Shown here in pieces: positions 43,599-52,891 of a DNA stretch of 64,000 nucleotides (position 1 is its first letter; each line of letters starts with the position of its first letter). The notes below the pieces were generated by a model. It was not told the DNA's origin. It did no database searches and saw only the letters and a list, made by a program, of their open reading frames with translations. This DNA comes from Methylotenera_A sp049687015 (GTDB taxonomy: Bacteria; Pseudomonadota; Gammaproteobacteria; Burkholderiales; Methylophilaceae): positions 1 through 64,000 of the forward strand of contig JBAVIP010000037.1 in the NCBI GenBank assembly GCA_049687015.1. The letters run 5' to 3'. Both the position numbers and the translations under genes were made by a program.

Positions 43599-44425
43599 GC
43601 ATCGCTGCTATGAACTGGGCTTGGCAGCTTCGCCTAAAGCCAACTATTAAATTCGTATTAATGGCTCTTGCTGATGCGGCAGACGATGATGGTTACTGCT
43701 GGCCTAGCGTAACAACTTTGGCAATTAAAACCTGCATGGATGCACGTAGCGTGCAGCGCATTTTAAAAACATTACGAGAGGACAGCCTAATTCAGGTCAA
43801 AGCACAGTTTCGTAAAGATGGCTCACCTACCAGCAACAAATATAAATTGGCACTAAAAACATCTGGTGACAATTTGTCACCACCATCTTATGCCCTACGT
43901 CAGGGGGTGGTGACACCTGCACCACTAGATGGTGGTACAACTGTCACCCAAACCACTACAGAACCATCAATTAACCAAAAACCACTACAACCACTCAATA
44001 TTGACCTTCAAGAAACTAATGGCGTAATTGGTTGTAGTGATGTTGATTTTATTTTCCCAAAACAATTAACATTTAAAGAGCGTGAATTGGCTAAACCTCA
44101 ATTAGATTCGGTTGACTCAGCATTAGCTCAGTCAGTACTTGATGAGTTAGCAGCCCGCCTTAATGCAAATAAAGTTACTGGTGCACCACTTAGTTATCTA
44201 CGCTCACTTATCAATCGCGCAAAGACAGGGCAGTTCATGCCAGAAGCAGGCGCTCGGGTTGCATCTGCTCGTGATCTAGCAAAGCTAGAGAAACTAAAAA
44301 ATCATTCTGAAATAATAAATCCCAGCAAGCCAAGCGAAATCCCCAAACATCTCGCTGCTATGCACCAAGCGTTAAGTCGCAAAACAACATCAAACTTAAG
44401 TCAAAAGGATGTGGATCGTGATTAG
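43595..44425 (+). CDS. HTH_36-type replication/regulatory protein of the island
   Basis: 276 residues. The N-terminal domain has the pattern MNWAWQLRLKPTIKFVLMAL, ADAADDDGYCWPSVTTLA and ARSVQRILKTLREDSLI, a helix-turn-helix common in phage and plasmid replication-type proteins. The C-terminal half contains the segment GAPLSYLRSLINRAKTGQF, also seen in that class. ATGA overlap with the upstream HTH gene suggests one operon. Confidence 0.75.
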   Translation: MSIAAMNWAWQLRLKPTIKFVLMALADAADDDGYCWPSVTTLAIKTCMDARSVQRILKTLREDSLIQVKAQFRKDGSPTSNKYKLALKTSGDNLSPPSYALRQGVVTPAPLDGGTTVTQTTTEPSINQKPLQPLNIDLQETNGVIGCSDVDFIFPKQLTFKERELAKPQLDSVDSALAQSVLDELAARLNANKVTGAPLSYLRSLINRAKTGQFMPEAGARVASARDLAKLEKLKNHSEIINPSKPSEIPKHLAAMHQALSRKTTSNLSQKDVDRD

Positions 44426-44530
44426 GATTAGTGCCTATTGTTTGCCCCAAGGAAGCGATTTACAAAACTAATACGTTGCTGATTTTGTAGCCTTGCAACC
44501 CGCATTTTTACTAAGCCAACTTATTTTTTA

Positions 44531-45706
44531 TTAGGCCGTATCAGATGCTAGTAACCTGCATAAGCCGGTCAACGAGATAGCCTCTATATCATTAGCAATT
44601 GGATATTGCTCCTCACCTGCGTACACCACATATTTACGGGCTGGCTGCAAATCATTACATGCCGAATAAAAGCCACGCTCTAGCTTAGGCATGAGGCTGC
44701 GCTTTATTTCGATTGCCCACAAATCACCATTCGGCCAGACCAGTATCAAGTCGATTTCTGCACCACCACTGCTGCGATAAAAGTAGCCTTGCACACCATT
44801 AGGGGCAATGTTAAGAATATTTTCAATCACAAAACACTCCCAACTTTTACCCAACACAGGATGGCTAAGTAAACTTTCTTCATCTGCAATTTGTAATAAA
44901 GCATGAATGATACCGCTATCGCGCACATATACTTTCGGTGCTTTTGTCAGGCGTTTACCTGTATTGGCGTGCCATGGCTGCAAACGCCGCACCAGTAATA
45001 AATCAATCAGCAAATCAAGATAATTAGCGGCTGTTTTATTATCAATGCCCAAATTACGTGCCAGTTGTGCCGTATTTAATAATTCTCCTTGATGGTGTGC
45101 CAACATCCCCCAAAAACGACGCAAGGTTTCTGTTGAAATTCGCGGCGCAAATTGAGGAATATCTCGCTCTAAATAACTGCGAATAAAGTCTTGTCGCCAG
45201 CGCACACTCAAGGTATCACTTTTGGCTAAAAAGCTATTTGGAAAACCGCCCCGTACCCACAACCTTTGTAATTGCTTTGATTCTACTTCCAATATGTTAA
45301 ACGGGTTAAGCGACAAGTAGCTAATGCGCCCAGCCAAGGTTTCACCGGCTTGTTTAAGCAAATCGAGTGATGCTGACCCCAGTAATAAGTACAGCCCCGC
45401 CTGACGCCCATCACGACGTGCGCTATCTATTAAACCGCGCAATACTGGAAACAGGTTTGGCGCTCTATGCACTTCATCTAGAATGACAAGTTTATCTTGA
45501 TGCGCTTTTAGATATAGCTCAGGCTGGGCAAGCTTGGCGCGATCTTGCTCAGATTCCAAATCTAAATAAAGCACTTGTTTTGACAAATGCTTGCTGACTT
45601 CAAACGCCAGTGTAGTTTTACCTACCTGCCGACAACCTAGCAATGCCACGGCAGGAGAAGCATCTAGACTATCAATCAGTTCTTTAAGTAAATGTCGCTT
45701 ATTCAT
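44531..45706 (-). CDS. AAA ATPase with DUF4143 domain
   Basis: 391 residues. Walker A is LLGCRQVGKTTLA, Walker B VILDEVHRAPN; the sensor region has LLGSASLDLL. The C-terminal DUF4143 half has FIRSYLERDIPQFAPRI, a winged-helix segment and the nuclease-like SSGGAEIDLILVWPNGDLWA followed by IEIKRS (D..E-x-K). The family is widespread in accessory DNA and its biochemical role is not settled. Start: ATG at 45706; a TTG at 45742 is in frame. It is convergent with the island HTH genes. Confidence 0.88.
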   Translation of the reverse strand: MNKRHLLKELIDSLDASPAVALLGCRQVGKTTLAFEVSKHLSKQVLYLDLESEQDRAKLAQPELYLKAHQDKLVILDEVHRAPNLFPVLRGLIDSARRDGRQAGLYLLLGSASLDLLKQAGETLAGRISYLSLNPFNILEVESKQLQRLWVRGGFPNSFLAKSDTLSVRWRQDFIRSYLERDIPQFAPRISTETLRRFWGMLAHHQGELLNTAQLARNLGIDNKTAANYLDLLIDLLLVRRLQPWHANTGKRLTKAPKVYVRDSGIIHALLQIADEESLLSHPVLGKSWECFVIENILNIAPNGVQGYFYRSSGGAEIDLILVWPNGDLWAIEIKRSLMPKLERGFYSACNDLQPARKYVVYAGEEQYPIANDIEAISLTGLCRLLASDTA

Positions 45707-46060
45707 CCTTGCAATTATGGAACTACAATCCAAATATTGCAAGGATATTTAGTCTAATATTAACATTTCGTCAGGAGTATATGTCAAAAATTCCCATCAG
45801 TTTAAACTCACTTACAGACACAAGCTGTATGGGTTTATAACCTACCTATCAAAAGCCACGTACCAAGCTATTAAATAGCCTAATTCAAACTTGGGCTATT
45901 TTTGCATAGCAAGCCATTTTATTTCAATGTTTTTTTAACAATCGCAAACCTTGATTCAGTAGCATTAAAAGCAGCAACTTGATTGTCATGCTTGGTGACG
46001 GCCAAAAATCTAACCAGATAATATAAATTCCTCAAAAATGTTTTTTTGCGGAAAAGAATA
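45707..46060. other. Intergenic stretch between the ATPase and tRNA-Lys
   Basis: 354 bases, AT-rich. It holds a terminator-like hairpin at 45873-45903 and a 19-codon frame at 45781 that I do not support. No copy of the tRNA-Leu 3' end was found here, so the right end of the island is not marked by the expected repeat. Confidence 0.5.
45873..45903 (+). terminator. Terminator-like hairpin with T-run
   Basis: AATAGCC pairs with GGCTATT across about 13 bases, followed by TTTTTGC. No plus-strand gene is seen directly upstream, so it may be left from a lost gene at the island end. Confidence 0.5.
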
Positions 46061-46088
46061 AAGCGGCTTAACTCTCGCTAAGCCGCTT
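46061..46088 (-). terminator. Terminator of tRNA-Lys
   Basis: AAGCGGCTTA and TAAGCCGCTT form a perfect 10-bp stem with an 8-base loop. Read on the minus strand it follows the tRNA-Lys 3' end by a few bases and is followed by TATTCTTTT. Confidence 0.8.
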
Positions 46089-46097
46089 GGATATTGG

Positions 46098-46170
46098 TAG
46101 GGCGTGCGGGGATCGAACCCACGACAAACGGATTAAAAGTCCGCTGCTCTACCAGCTGAGCTAACGCCCC
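46098..46170 (-). tRNA. tRNA-Lys (anticodon TTT)
   Basis: Minus-strand cloverleaf. The acceptor is GGGGCGT with ACGCCCT (one G-T pair), the D-arm GCTCAGCTGGTAGAGC, the anticodon arm CGGACTTTTAATCCG, and the T-arm GTGGGTTCGATCCCCGC. Discriminator A; CCA is encoded at 46095-46097. Intact, so it is not the att partner of the island. Confidence 0.95.
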
Positions 46171-46342
46171 ATTTTTTGGGAACCGCGATTATGCTGGAAA
46201 GCGCGGTTTTGGTCAACGATTGATTTCAATTTTTTAGACATAATTATTGGTCAACATTTAATTAAAATTGCGCCGTGACAGGTTAACTCAAATATTAATC
46301 TGGTCATCTTCTGAAATCAGCAGTGAGTAAAAACCTTTCCCC

Positions 46343-46351
46343 TGATATAAT
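46343..46351 (+). promoter_or_regulatory. Extended -10 promoter element for adk
   Basis: TGATATAAT fits the extended -10 form TGnTATAAT. It lies 25 bases before the adk ATG. No good -35 is seen, as is common with extended -10 promoters. Confidence 0.55.
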
Positions 46352-46375
46352 TAGCGCCTAGTTTAAGGAGCTTTT

Positions 46376-47029
46376 ATGAGAATAATTTTATTAGGCGCAC
46401 CTGGTGCTGGCAAAGGCACACAGGCCACTTTTATTAAAGAAAAATTTAACATCCCGCAAATTTCTACTGGCGATATGTTGCGTGCCGCAGTTAAGGCAGG
46501 CACGCCTCTCGGGCTTGAGGCCAAAGGTCATATGGATAGCGGCGGCCTGGTGCCGGACGCCGTGATTATTGGACTGGTGAGCGAGCGCATTAAAGAGGCG
46601 GATTGCGCCAATGGCTTTTTATTTGATGGCTTTCCACGCACCATTCCACAAGCCGATGCCATGAAGGCTGCCGGTGTGATGATTGATTACGTGGTAGAAA
46701 TTGATGTGCCTGACAGCGCGATTATCGAACGCATGAGCGGTCGCCGTTCACATCCTGCTAGCGGACGTACTTATCACATCAAATTTAACCCGCCTAAAAC
46801 AGCCGGCAAAGATGATATAACTGGCGAAGATTTGGTTCAGCGCGAAGACGACAAAGAAGAAACCGTGAAAAAACGCCTGGAAGTTTATCACTCACAAACT
46901 AAACCATTGGTGGATTATTACGCCAACTGGGCAAAAAGCGGTGCTGCGGGCGCGCCAAAACATGTAAAAGTGAATGGCTTGGGTGAGATGGATGTCATCA
47001 AAAACAACATTTTCACTGCACTTGTCTGA
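46376..47029 (+). CDS. adk: Adenylate kinase
   Basis: Interconverts ATP + AMP and 2 ADP. 217 residues with P-loop LLGAPGAGKGTQ, the AMP-binding ISTGDMLRAAVKAG, DGFPRTIPQADAM and LID region RMSGRRSHPASGRTYHIKFN. The LID lacks the zinc cysteines, as in other Gram-negative long-form enzymes. AAGGAG lies directly before the ATG. Confidence 0.98.
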   Translation: MRIILLGAPGAGKGTQATFIKEKFNIPQISTGDMLRAAVKAGTPLGLEAKGHMDSGGLVPDAVIIGLVSERIKEADCANGFLFDGFPRTIPQADAMKAAGVMIDYVVEIDVPDSAIIERMSGRRSHPASGRTYHIKFNPPKTAGKDDITGEDLVQREDDKEETVKKRLEVYHSQTKPLVDYYANWAKSGAAGAPKHVKVNGLGEMDVIKNNIFTALV

Positions 47030-47068
47030 CACCGCATTTAGCTTCCTCACTCTTTAATAGCACATCAC

Positions 47069-48691
47069 GTGAAGAATAAAAAGATACCCATTCAGATTCT
47101 GCTGTTGTGGCTTTTTTTGGTTATCATCAGTCTGAATGGTCGTTCTTATATCCCCATCGATGAAACACGCTATGTTACCGTCGCTTGGAATATGTGGCTT
47201 AACGGCGATTATTTGGTGCCCTATCTTAATGGCGTTGCTTACAGCCATAAGCCGCCGTTACTATTTTGGCTGATTAATCTCGGCTGGAAAGTTTTCGGCG
47301 TCAATGACTGGTGGCCGCGCGTCGTACCGTCTCTATTCGCACTTGCCAGCGTGTTCGTCACCCGCAAAATCGCTGGCAGATTATGGCCAGAACAAACCGC
47401 TATTAAAGACAACGCCTCGCTCATATTGATTGGTAGCGGCCTTTGGGTCGTCTTCTCTACTGCACTCATGTTCGACATGCTAATTGCCTTTTTTACTGTG
47501 CTGGGTATTTGGGGTTTGCTCATTGCTTTACAGGCGCATACGTCAAATCAAGCATTAAAAGGCTGGTTCATATTTACACTAGCGATTGGCGGCGGGCTGC
47601 TCGCAAAGGGTCCGACGATATTCCTGCAACTTTTGCCTATTGCACTACTCGCTTCATGGTGGAGTGTTGATAAGAATCTCAATGCTAAAAATTGGTATTT
47701 ACCCTTAATTTACTCGGTGTTAGGTGGGGCAATAATCGTCCTAGCATGGGCAATTCCAGCAGGAATGCATGGCGGCAGCGAATATCAACATGCCATTTTT
47801 TGGGGACAAACAGCAGACCGGATGGTCGATTCGTTTGCACATAAACGCCCTTTTTGGTGGTATCTGCCTATTCTGCCATTGTTGCTTTTCCCCTGGTTAT
47901 TTTGGGGTGCCTTCTGGCAAGGGCTAATAAAACATAACCCGGTTGAAATGGGCATACGGTTTTCTATCGCCTGGATACTGCCTGTTTTTGTTGCTTTTTC
48001 GTTCATCAGCGGCAAGCAGGTGCATTACATTCTGCCAATTTTCCCCGCGTTTGCGTTACTGGTTGCCCGCTTTACTAACAAACATAACGCAAACTCACGC
48101 TCACCCTTGTTACCTATCGTGATTGCCACTTTTATACTTGGGATTATTTTTTTGGCTTTACCCTCATACGCACGCGCGCACGCTAACCTAGCCGCTTGGA
48201 TTCAACGCATTCCCCAATGGTTAGGCTGGTTTACCATCGCAATAGCTATCCTGATTTATTTTTTACCCAAAAAAACTATTTCAGCCACCATCTCACAGTT
48301 GTCCGTCATTTCAATCACCTTGGTGACTATTTGCATGTATGTGGTGATTCATACTGCCGGTGAAGCCTATGACATGAGACCAATCAGCATAAAACTCAAA
48401 GAACTCGAGTCAAAAAATATTCCTATAGCTTATTTGGGTAAATATCCTGGTATTTTTAATTTTCTTGGCAGGCTGAAGCAGTCCCCTGAATTAATCCGTG
48501 AGCACACAACCCAAGCGTGGTTTACTGCCCACCCAAATGGCCGATTGATTGAATATTTCGACAAGTCTAAACGACCTGACCAGCTGCAGGCGGAGTTTGT
48601 GCAAGCCTACAAAGGCTCTGCTATTGGCATTGTGAATCGTGAGCAGTGGCTGGCAATTAAGAATGCACCCTCTTCCCAACAGGACAATTAG
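47069..48691 (+). CDS. GT39/ArnT-like membrane glycosyltransferase
   Basis: Multi-pass inner-membrane protein of 540 residues (about eleven hydrophobic segments). The first periplasmic loop carries IPIDETRYVTVAWNMW and YSHKPPLLFWLINLGW, the acidic and K-P-P motifs of PMT/ArnT-type enzymes that move sugars from polyprenyl phosphate donors. The acceptor (lipid A, protein or other glycan) cannot be told. GTG start at 47069, 39 bases after adk, so the two may be co-transcribed. Confidence 0.88.
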   Translation: MKNKKIPIQILLLWLFLVIISLNGRSYIPIDETRYVTVAWNMWLNGDYLVPYLNGVAYSHKPPLLFWLINLGWKVFGVNDWWPRVVPSLFALASVFVTRKIAGRLWPEQTAIKDNASLILIGSGLWVVFSTALMFDMLIAFFTVLGIWGLLIALQAHTSNQALKGWFIFTLAIGGGLLAKGPTIFLQLLPIALLASWWSVDKNLNAKNWYLPLIYSVLGGAIIVLAWAIPAGMHGGSEYQHAIFWGQTADRMVDSFAHKRPFWWYLPILPLLLFPWLFWGAFWQGLIKHNPVEMGIRFSIAWILPVFVAFSFISGKQVHYILPIFPAFALLVARFTNKHNANSRSPLLPIVIATFILGIIFLALPSYARAHANLAAWIQRIPQWLGWFTIAIAILIYFLPKKTISATISQLSVISITLVTICMYVVIHTAGEAYDMRPISIKLKELESKNIPIAYLGKYPGIFNFLGRLKQSPELIREHTTQAWFTAHPNGRLIEYFDKSKRPDQLQAEFVQAYKGSAIGIVNREQWLAIKNAPSSQQDN

Positions 48692-48737
48692 CGCTACTTA
48701 GAATTGGTTTTTTGGTCGCACGTCGCCTGCCTTCAAG

Positions 48738-48743
48738 TATAAT
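48738..48743 (+). promoter_or_regulatory. -10 element for the leuS transcript
   Basis: TATAAT in CAAGTATAATCTCG, 30 bases before the leuS ATG. No -35 at ideal distance; TTGGTC lies 20 bases upstream. Confidence 0.4.
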
Positions 48744-48773
48744 CTCGTTTTAACTTTTCGTTCCCGCAGAATC

Positions 48774-51335
48774 ATGCAGCAGCAATATCCTTTCAGAGAA
48801 ATCGAACAAAAGGCACAACAATATTGGGATGCCAACAAAACATTTGCCGCTAAGGAAACCAGCGACAAACCCAAATATTACTGTCTATCGATGTTCCCTT
48901 ACCCTAGCGGCCGCTTGCATATGGGGCATGTGCGTAATTACACCATTGGCGATGTATTGAGCCGTTTCCACAAAATGAAGGGCTATAACGTGATGCAGCC
49001 AATGGGCTGGGATGCATTTGGCTTGCCTGCGGAAAATGCGGCTATTGCCAACAAAACCGCGCCTGCCGCATGGACCTACAGCAATATCGAACACATGAAA
49101 ACCCAGCTTAAACAGCTGGGCTTGGCGGTGGATTGGGACAGGGAAATCGCCACTTGCAAGCCCGAGTATTACAAATGGGAACAGTGGCTGTTTACCGAGC
49201 TGTTCAAAAAAGGACTGATCTACAAAAAAACCTCTACCGTGAATTGGGATCCTGTCGATGGCACCGTACTTGCCAACGAGCAAGTGATCGACGGCCGCGG
49301 CTGGCGCAGTGGCGCGCTGGTAGAAAAGCGCGATATTCCGCAATACTTTATGAAAATCACCGCCTATGCCGAAGAACTTTTAAATGATTTAGATAAGCTT
49401 GATGGCTGGCCTGAACAAGTCAAAACCATGCAGCGCAACTGGATAGGCAAAAGCTACGGTTGCGAGGTGGGGTTTCCAATCGTCGGTCAAAATGATAATT
49501 TAAAAGTGTACACAACCCGCCCGGACACCCTAATGGGTGCCACTTATGTGGCCGTTGCAGCAGAACATGCGCTTGCGACTTTAGCCGCAAAAGATAATCC
49601 AAAACTGGCTGAATTTATCGCCGAGTGTAAACGCGGCAGCGTGGCCGAAGCCGACGTGGCCACTGCCGAGAAAAAAGGCATGCCAACGGGCTTGTTTGTC
49701 ACGCATCCATTGAATGGCGAGCAATTGCCAGTGTGGGTCGCCAACTACGTGCTTGCCAGCTATGGCGAAGGTGCAGTGATGGCGGTACCCGCGCACGATG
49801 AACGCGATTTTGAGTTTGCAAATAAATATAATCTGCCAATAAGACAAGTTATTGAGCTAGGTAGGTCAGATGGGTTTGGTGATGGTGCAGGATATGGTGG
49901 TGGCACAGGAAGCGGCGCGGGAGCTGGTGATGGTAGTGGCGGTGGTGATGACTTTATTGATGGAAATTTCACTACTTCGAAATGGAAAGCGTGGTACGGC
50001 AATAAATATATAGGCGTTTGCGTCAACTCTGGAAAGTATGATGGTTTAAGTTACAACACTGCGATGGATGCCATTGCCGCAGATTTAGAAGCAAAAAATT
50101 TAGGCAGAAAACGCACACAATTTAGGCTACGTGATTGGGGCGTTTCGCGTCAGCGCTATTGGGGCTGCCCGATTCCGATTATCCATTGCGCCAAATGCGG
50201 CGAAGTACCTGTGCCTGCTGAGCAGCTGCCAGTGGTGCTTCCTGAAGGCGTGACCATGGACGGTGTCGGTTCACCAATCAAAAAAGATCCGAAATTTTAC
50301 GAAACTACTTGCCCGATTTGTGGTGGCAAGGCCGCTCGCGAGACAGATACGCTAGACACGTTTTTTGAATCCTCCTGGTATTTTGCACGCTACGCGAGTT
50401 TTGATTGCAACACCGCAATGGTCGACGAGCGTGCTAATTATTGGTTGCCGGTGGATCAATACGTAGGCGGCATCGAGCACGCGATTCTGCATTTGCTCTA
50501 TGCGCGCTTTTTTAACAAGCTCATGCGTGACGTGGGTTTGATTAAAAACGATGAGCCTTTCACTAACTTGCTGACGCAAGGCATGGTGCTGAAAGATGGC
50601 TCGAAAATGAGCAAATCCAAAGGCAACACAGTGGATCCGCAAGCCTTAATTGATGCCTACGGAGCAGACACCGCACGGCTTTTCATGATGTTTGCCGCGC
50701 CACCAGACCAAAGCCTAGAATGGGCGGACAGCGGCGTTGAAGGTGCGAGCCGGTTTTTAAAACGTTTGTGGAAAGCGTGTTTTGAGCATGTCAGCTTAGG
50801 TGCAATTGAGGCTTATAAGACCGGAGATTTAACGGCTGAATTAAAAGCTCTACGCCTACAATTGCATCAAACCATCGAAAAAGTGGGCGACGACTACGGC
50901 CGCCGCCACAGTTTTAACACAGCGATTTCTAGTGTGATGGAATTGATGAACGCGCTCGCGAAAATCGAAGCGACAGATGCAACCACGCGCAGCGTGCGCC
51001 AAGAGGTTTTGCAGAATGTTGCCCTGTTGCTGTCACCAATCGTGCCGCATATTTGCCAGGCACTATGGTCAGAACTCTGCCCTGCAAGTCATATTCTAAG
51101 CGCGCTCTGGCCTATCCCTGATAAAACCGCCATGGTACAGGACACGGTAGAATACGTGGTTCAGGTGAATGGCAAACTGCGCGGCAATATGACAGCTTCA
51201 CGCCAGGCAAGTAAAGAGGCGGTTGAAAAAATGGTGCTTGAACAAACTTATGTGACAAAGTTTTTGCTAGAAGGCACATCTGTGCGTAAAATCATTGTTG
51301 TACCGAATAAACTGGTGAACGTAGTGATAGGATAA
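48774..51335 (+). CDS. leuS: Leucyl-tRNA synthetase
   Basis: Charges tRNA-Leu. 853 residues. HIGH-type motif SGRLHMGHVRNY (about residues 43-54), CP1 editing domain with TTRPDTLMGATYVAVA and AVPAHDERDFEFA, zinc-type CPICGGKA, and KMSKS at about 611 (SKMSKSKGNTVDP). An odd segment at about 365-395 is almost pure Gly/Ala/Ser/Asp (GAGYGGGTGSGAGAG), where other bacterial enzymes have an ordinary loop leading to V.FNSG..NGL. The overall length stays normal, so it replaces rather than adds. lptE starts on the next base. Confidence 0.98.
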   Translation: MQQQYPFREIEQKAQQYWDANKTFAAKETSDKPKYYCLSMFPYPSGRLHMGHVRNYTIGDVLSRFHKMKGYNVMQPMGWDAFGLPAENAAIANKTAPAAWTYSNIEHMKTQLKQLGLAVDWDREIATCKPEYYKWEQWLFTELFKKGLIYKKTSTVNWDPVDGTVLANEQVIDGRGWRSGALVEKRDIPQYFMKITAYAEELLNDLDKLDGWPEQVKTMQRNWIGKSYGCEVGFPIVGQNDNLKVYTTRPDTLMGATYVAVAAEHALATLAAKDNPKLAEFIAECKRGSVAEADVATAEKKGMPTGLFVTHPLNGEQLPVWVANYVLASYGEGAVMAVPAHDERDFEFANKYNLPIRQVIELGRSDGFGDGAGYGGGTGSGAGAGDGSGGGDDFIDGNFTTSKWKAWYGNKYIGVCVNSGKYDGLSYNTAMDAIAADLEAKNLGRKRTQFRLRDWGVSRQRYWGCPIPIIHCAKCGEVPVPAEQLPVVLPEGVTMDGVGSPIKKDPKFYETTCPICGGKAARETDTLDTFFESSWYFARYASFDCNTAMVDERANYWLPVDQYVGGIEHAILHLLYARFFNKLMRDVGLIKNDEPFTNLLTQGMVLKDGSKMSKSKGNTVDPQALIDAYGADTARLFMMFAAPPDQSLEWADSGVEGASRFLKRLWKACFEHVSLGAIEAYKTGDLTAELKALRLQLHQTIEKVGDDYGRRHSFNTAISSVMELMNALAKIEATDATTRSVRQEVLQNVALLLSPIVPHICQALWSELCPASHILSALWPIPDKTAMVQDTVEYVVQVNGKLRGNMTASRQASKEAVEKMVLEQTYVTKFLLEGTSVRKIIVVPNKLVNVVIG

Positions 51336-51824
51336 ATGTTGAAACTCAGCCTTCGTGCATTACTTTATATTGTCTTAGTTGCCAGCCTGATTGGCTGTGG
51401 CTTTCATTTGCGTGGCACAACTGATTTATCATTTAACAGCATATTTATTCAAGGCAACACGCTGGTCATCTCAAAAAACCTCAACAAAACACTTCATACC
51501 AATGGCGTAAAAGTGCTTGATAGCGCGGAAAGCGCTGAGCTATTGCTTGAAATGGTAGGCGAGGAAAGCGAAAAGCGTATTCTTTCTTTAAGTGGTAGGG
51601 GCAAAGTAAATGAATTTGAGCTCTATTATCGTGTGCATTACCGCGCTAAGCTTGCTGGTGCGGAGCTCTGGAGCCCGGTCCAAACTATAGAGTCACGCCG
51701 CGATTTCTCATACAGCGATGCTAATTTGTTGGCCAAGCAAGGTGAAGAAAAACGCTTAAACGAAGGCATGCAACAAGATGTAATAAGTGGTTTAATGCGC
51801 AGGCTATCTGCCCTAAAGAAATAG
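51336..51824 (+). CDS. lptE: LPS-assembly lipoprotein LptE
   Basis: Outer-membrane lipoprotein that plugs LptD and helps insert lipopolysaccharide. 162 residues. Signal peptide with lipobox SLIGC, then GFHLRGTTDLSFNSIFIQG, which is the LptE opening. The C-terminal half has the DANLLAKQGEEKRLNEGMQQ pattern. Begins immediately after the leuS stop and is followed by holA, the conserved leuS-lptE-holA order. Confidence 0.96.
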   Translation: MLKLSLRALLYIVLVASLIGCGFHLRGTTDLSFNSIFIQGNTLVISKNLNKTLHTNGVKVLDSAESAELLLEMVGEESEKRILSLSGRGKVNEFELYYRVHYRAKLAGAELWSPVQTIESRRDFSYSDANLLAKQGEEKRLNEGMQQDVISGLMRRLSALKK

Positions 51825-51850
51825 TACGCTTAAATGGCCTACAACATTAA

Positions 51851-52867
51851 ATGGCGCGCCTAGAACAAAATCATCTAAAACAACAGCTTACACAACAATT
51901 ATCGCCCTTGTATGTTCTGGTTGGCGATGAGCCATTAGCACAGAGCGAATGCCTGGACATGATACGCCAGGCTGCGCGCAAGGCAGGAGCGGATGAGCGC
52001 ACCAGTTATATTGTAGAGCGCAATTTTAATTGGCAGGCCATTCAGCAATATGCCCAGGCACTCTCGCTTTTTTCATCAAAACGTATTCTCGAAATACATA
52101 TTCCCAGCGGTAAACCTGGCGTGGATGGCGGTAAAGCTTTAAGCGAGCTTGCTGCTAATTTAATTCAGGACACCACTGCGATTATCGTGCTGCCAAGCCT
52201 GGAGCGCGAGGCTAAAAATAGCGTCTGGTTTAATGCATTGCAAAATGCTGCGATGCTAATTGAATTGAAAGAAATCGCACCAAACCAGCTTCCACAATGG
52301 CTTGCAGGCCGGTTGGCATTGCAAAATCAAAGCGCAGATGCCGCATCGTTAGCGTTTATTGCGCATCAGGTAGAAGGCAATCTGCTGGCTGCACATCAGG
52401 AAATTCAAAAGCTGGCATTGTTGTACCCAGCTGGCGAAATCAGCGCTGATGCGGTGCGTGAGGCGGTGCTCAATGTATCGCGCTATGACGCGTTCCAGCT
52501 TGGCGAGGCCGTATTGGCGGGCGATGCCGAACGTACCACACGTATTCTGCAGGGCTTGCAGGACGAAGGCGAACAGCCTGTTGCCGTAATGAACCCGCTG
52601 ATGTGGCTATTGCGCCCCTTGGTGCGCATTAAGCAGGCAGAAGCGCGCGGCGAAAATGTGATGAATGCGATGACGAATGCACGCATTTATGGCGACCGGC
52701 AATCGCTGGTAAAGCGTGCATTGGCACGGCTTAGCCTGCGACAGCTTGAAGCCGCATTACAAAAACTATGTGATATCGACAAAACCGCCAAAGGCGTGAT
52801 GCAAGGCGATGCCTGGCTCGAACTCTCCAGATTATGTTTCGGGCTGGCTAAAGTACGCAGTCGCTAG
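51851..52867 (+). CDS. holA: DNA polymerase III subunit delta
   Basis: Clamp-loader subunit that opens the beta clamp. 338 residues with N-terminal LYVLVGDEPLAQSECLDMIR, the AAA+-like core with FSSKRILEIHIPSGKPG and DTTAIIVLPS, and a C-terminal collar region (LVRIKQAEARGENVMNA). Belongs to the leuS-lptE-holA-proA-nadD string. Confidence 0.97.
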   Translation: MARLEQNHLKQQLTQQLSPLYVLVGDEPLAQSECLDMIRQAARKAGADERTSYIVERNFNWQAIQQYAQALSLFSSKRILEIHIPSGKPGVDGGKALSELAANLIQDTTAIIVLPSLEREAKNSVWFNALQNAAMLIELKEIAPNQLPQWLAGRLALQNQSADAASLAFIAHQVEGNLLAAHQEIQKLALLYPAGEISADAVREAVLNVSRYDAFQLGEAVLAGDAERTTRILQGLQDEGEQPVAVMNPLMWLLRPLVRIKQAEARGENVMNAMTNARIYGDRQSLVKRALARLSLRQLEAALQKLCDIDKTAKGVMQGDAWLELSRLCFGLAKVRSR

Positions 52868-52891
52868 TTTATCAGCCAGCAAAAAAGTATA

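Noticed and set aside
45781..45840. 19-codon ORF after GGAG near the island end
   Set aside because: Too short, spacing poor and no similarity recognised.
46095..46170. tRNA-Lys as the right att site of the island
   Set aside because: The gene is intact and its 3' end does not match the tRNA-Leu fragment at 40973-41030, so it is not the paired site.
46181..46208. AACCGCG/CGCGGTT inverted repeat next to tRNA-Lys
   Set aside because: It lies upstream of the tRNA on its strand and after no plus-strand gene, and has no T-run, so a terminator call is not supported.
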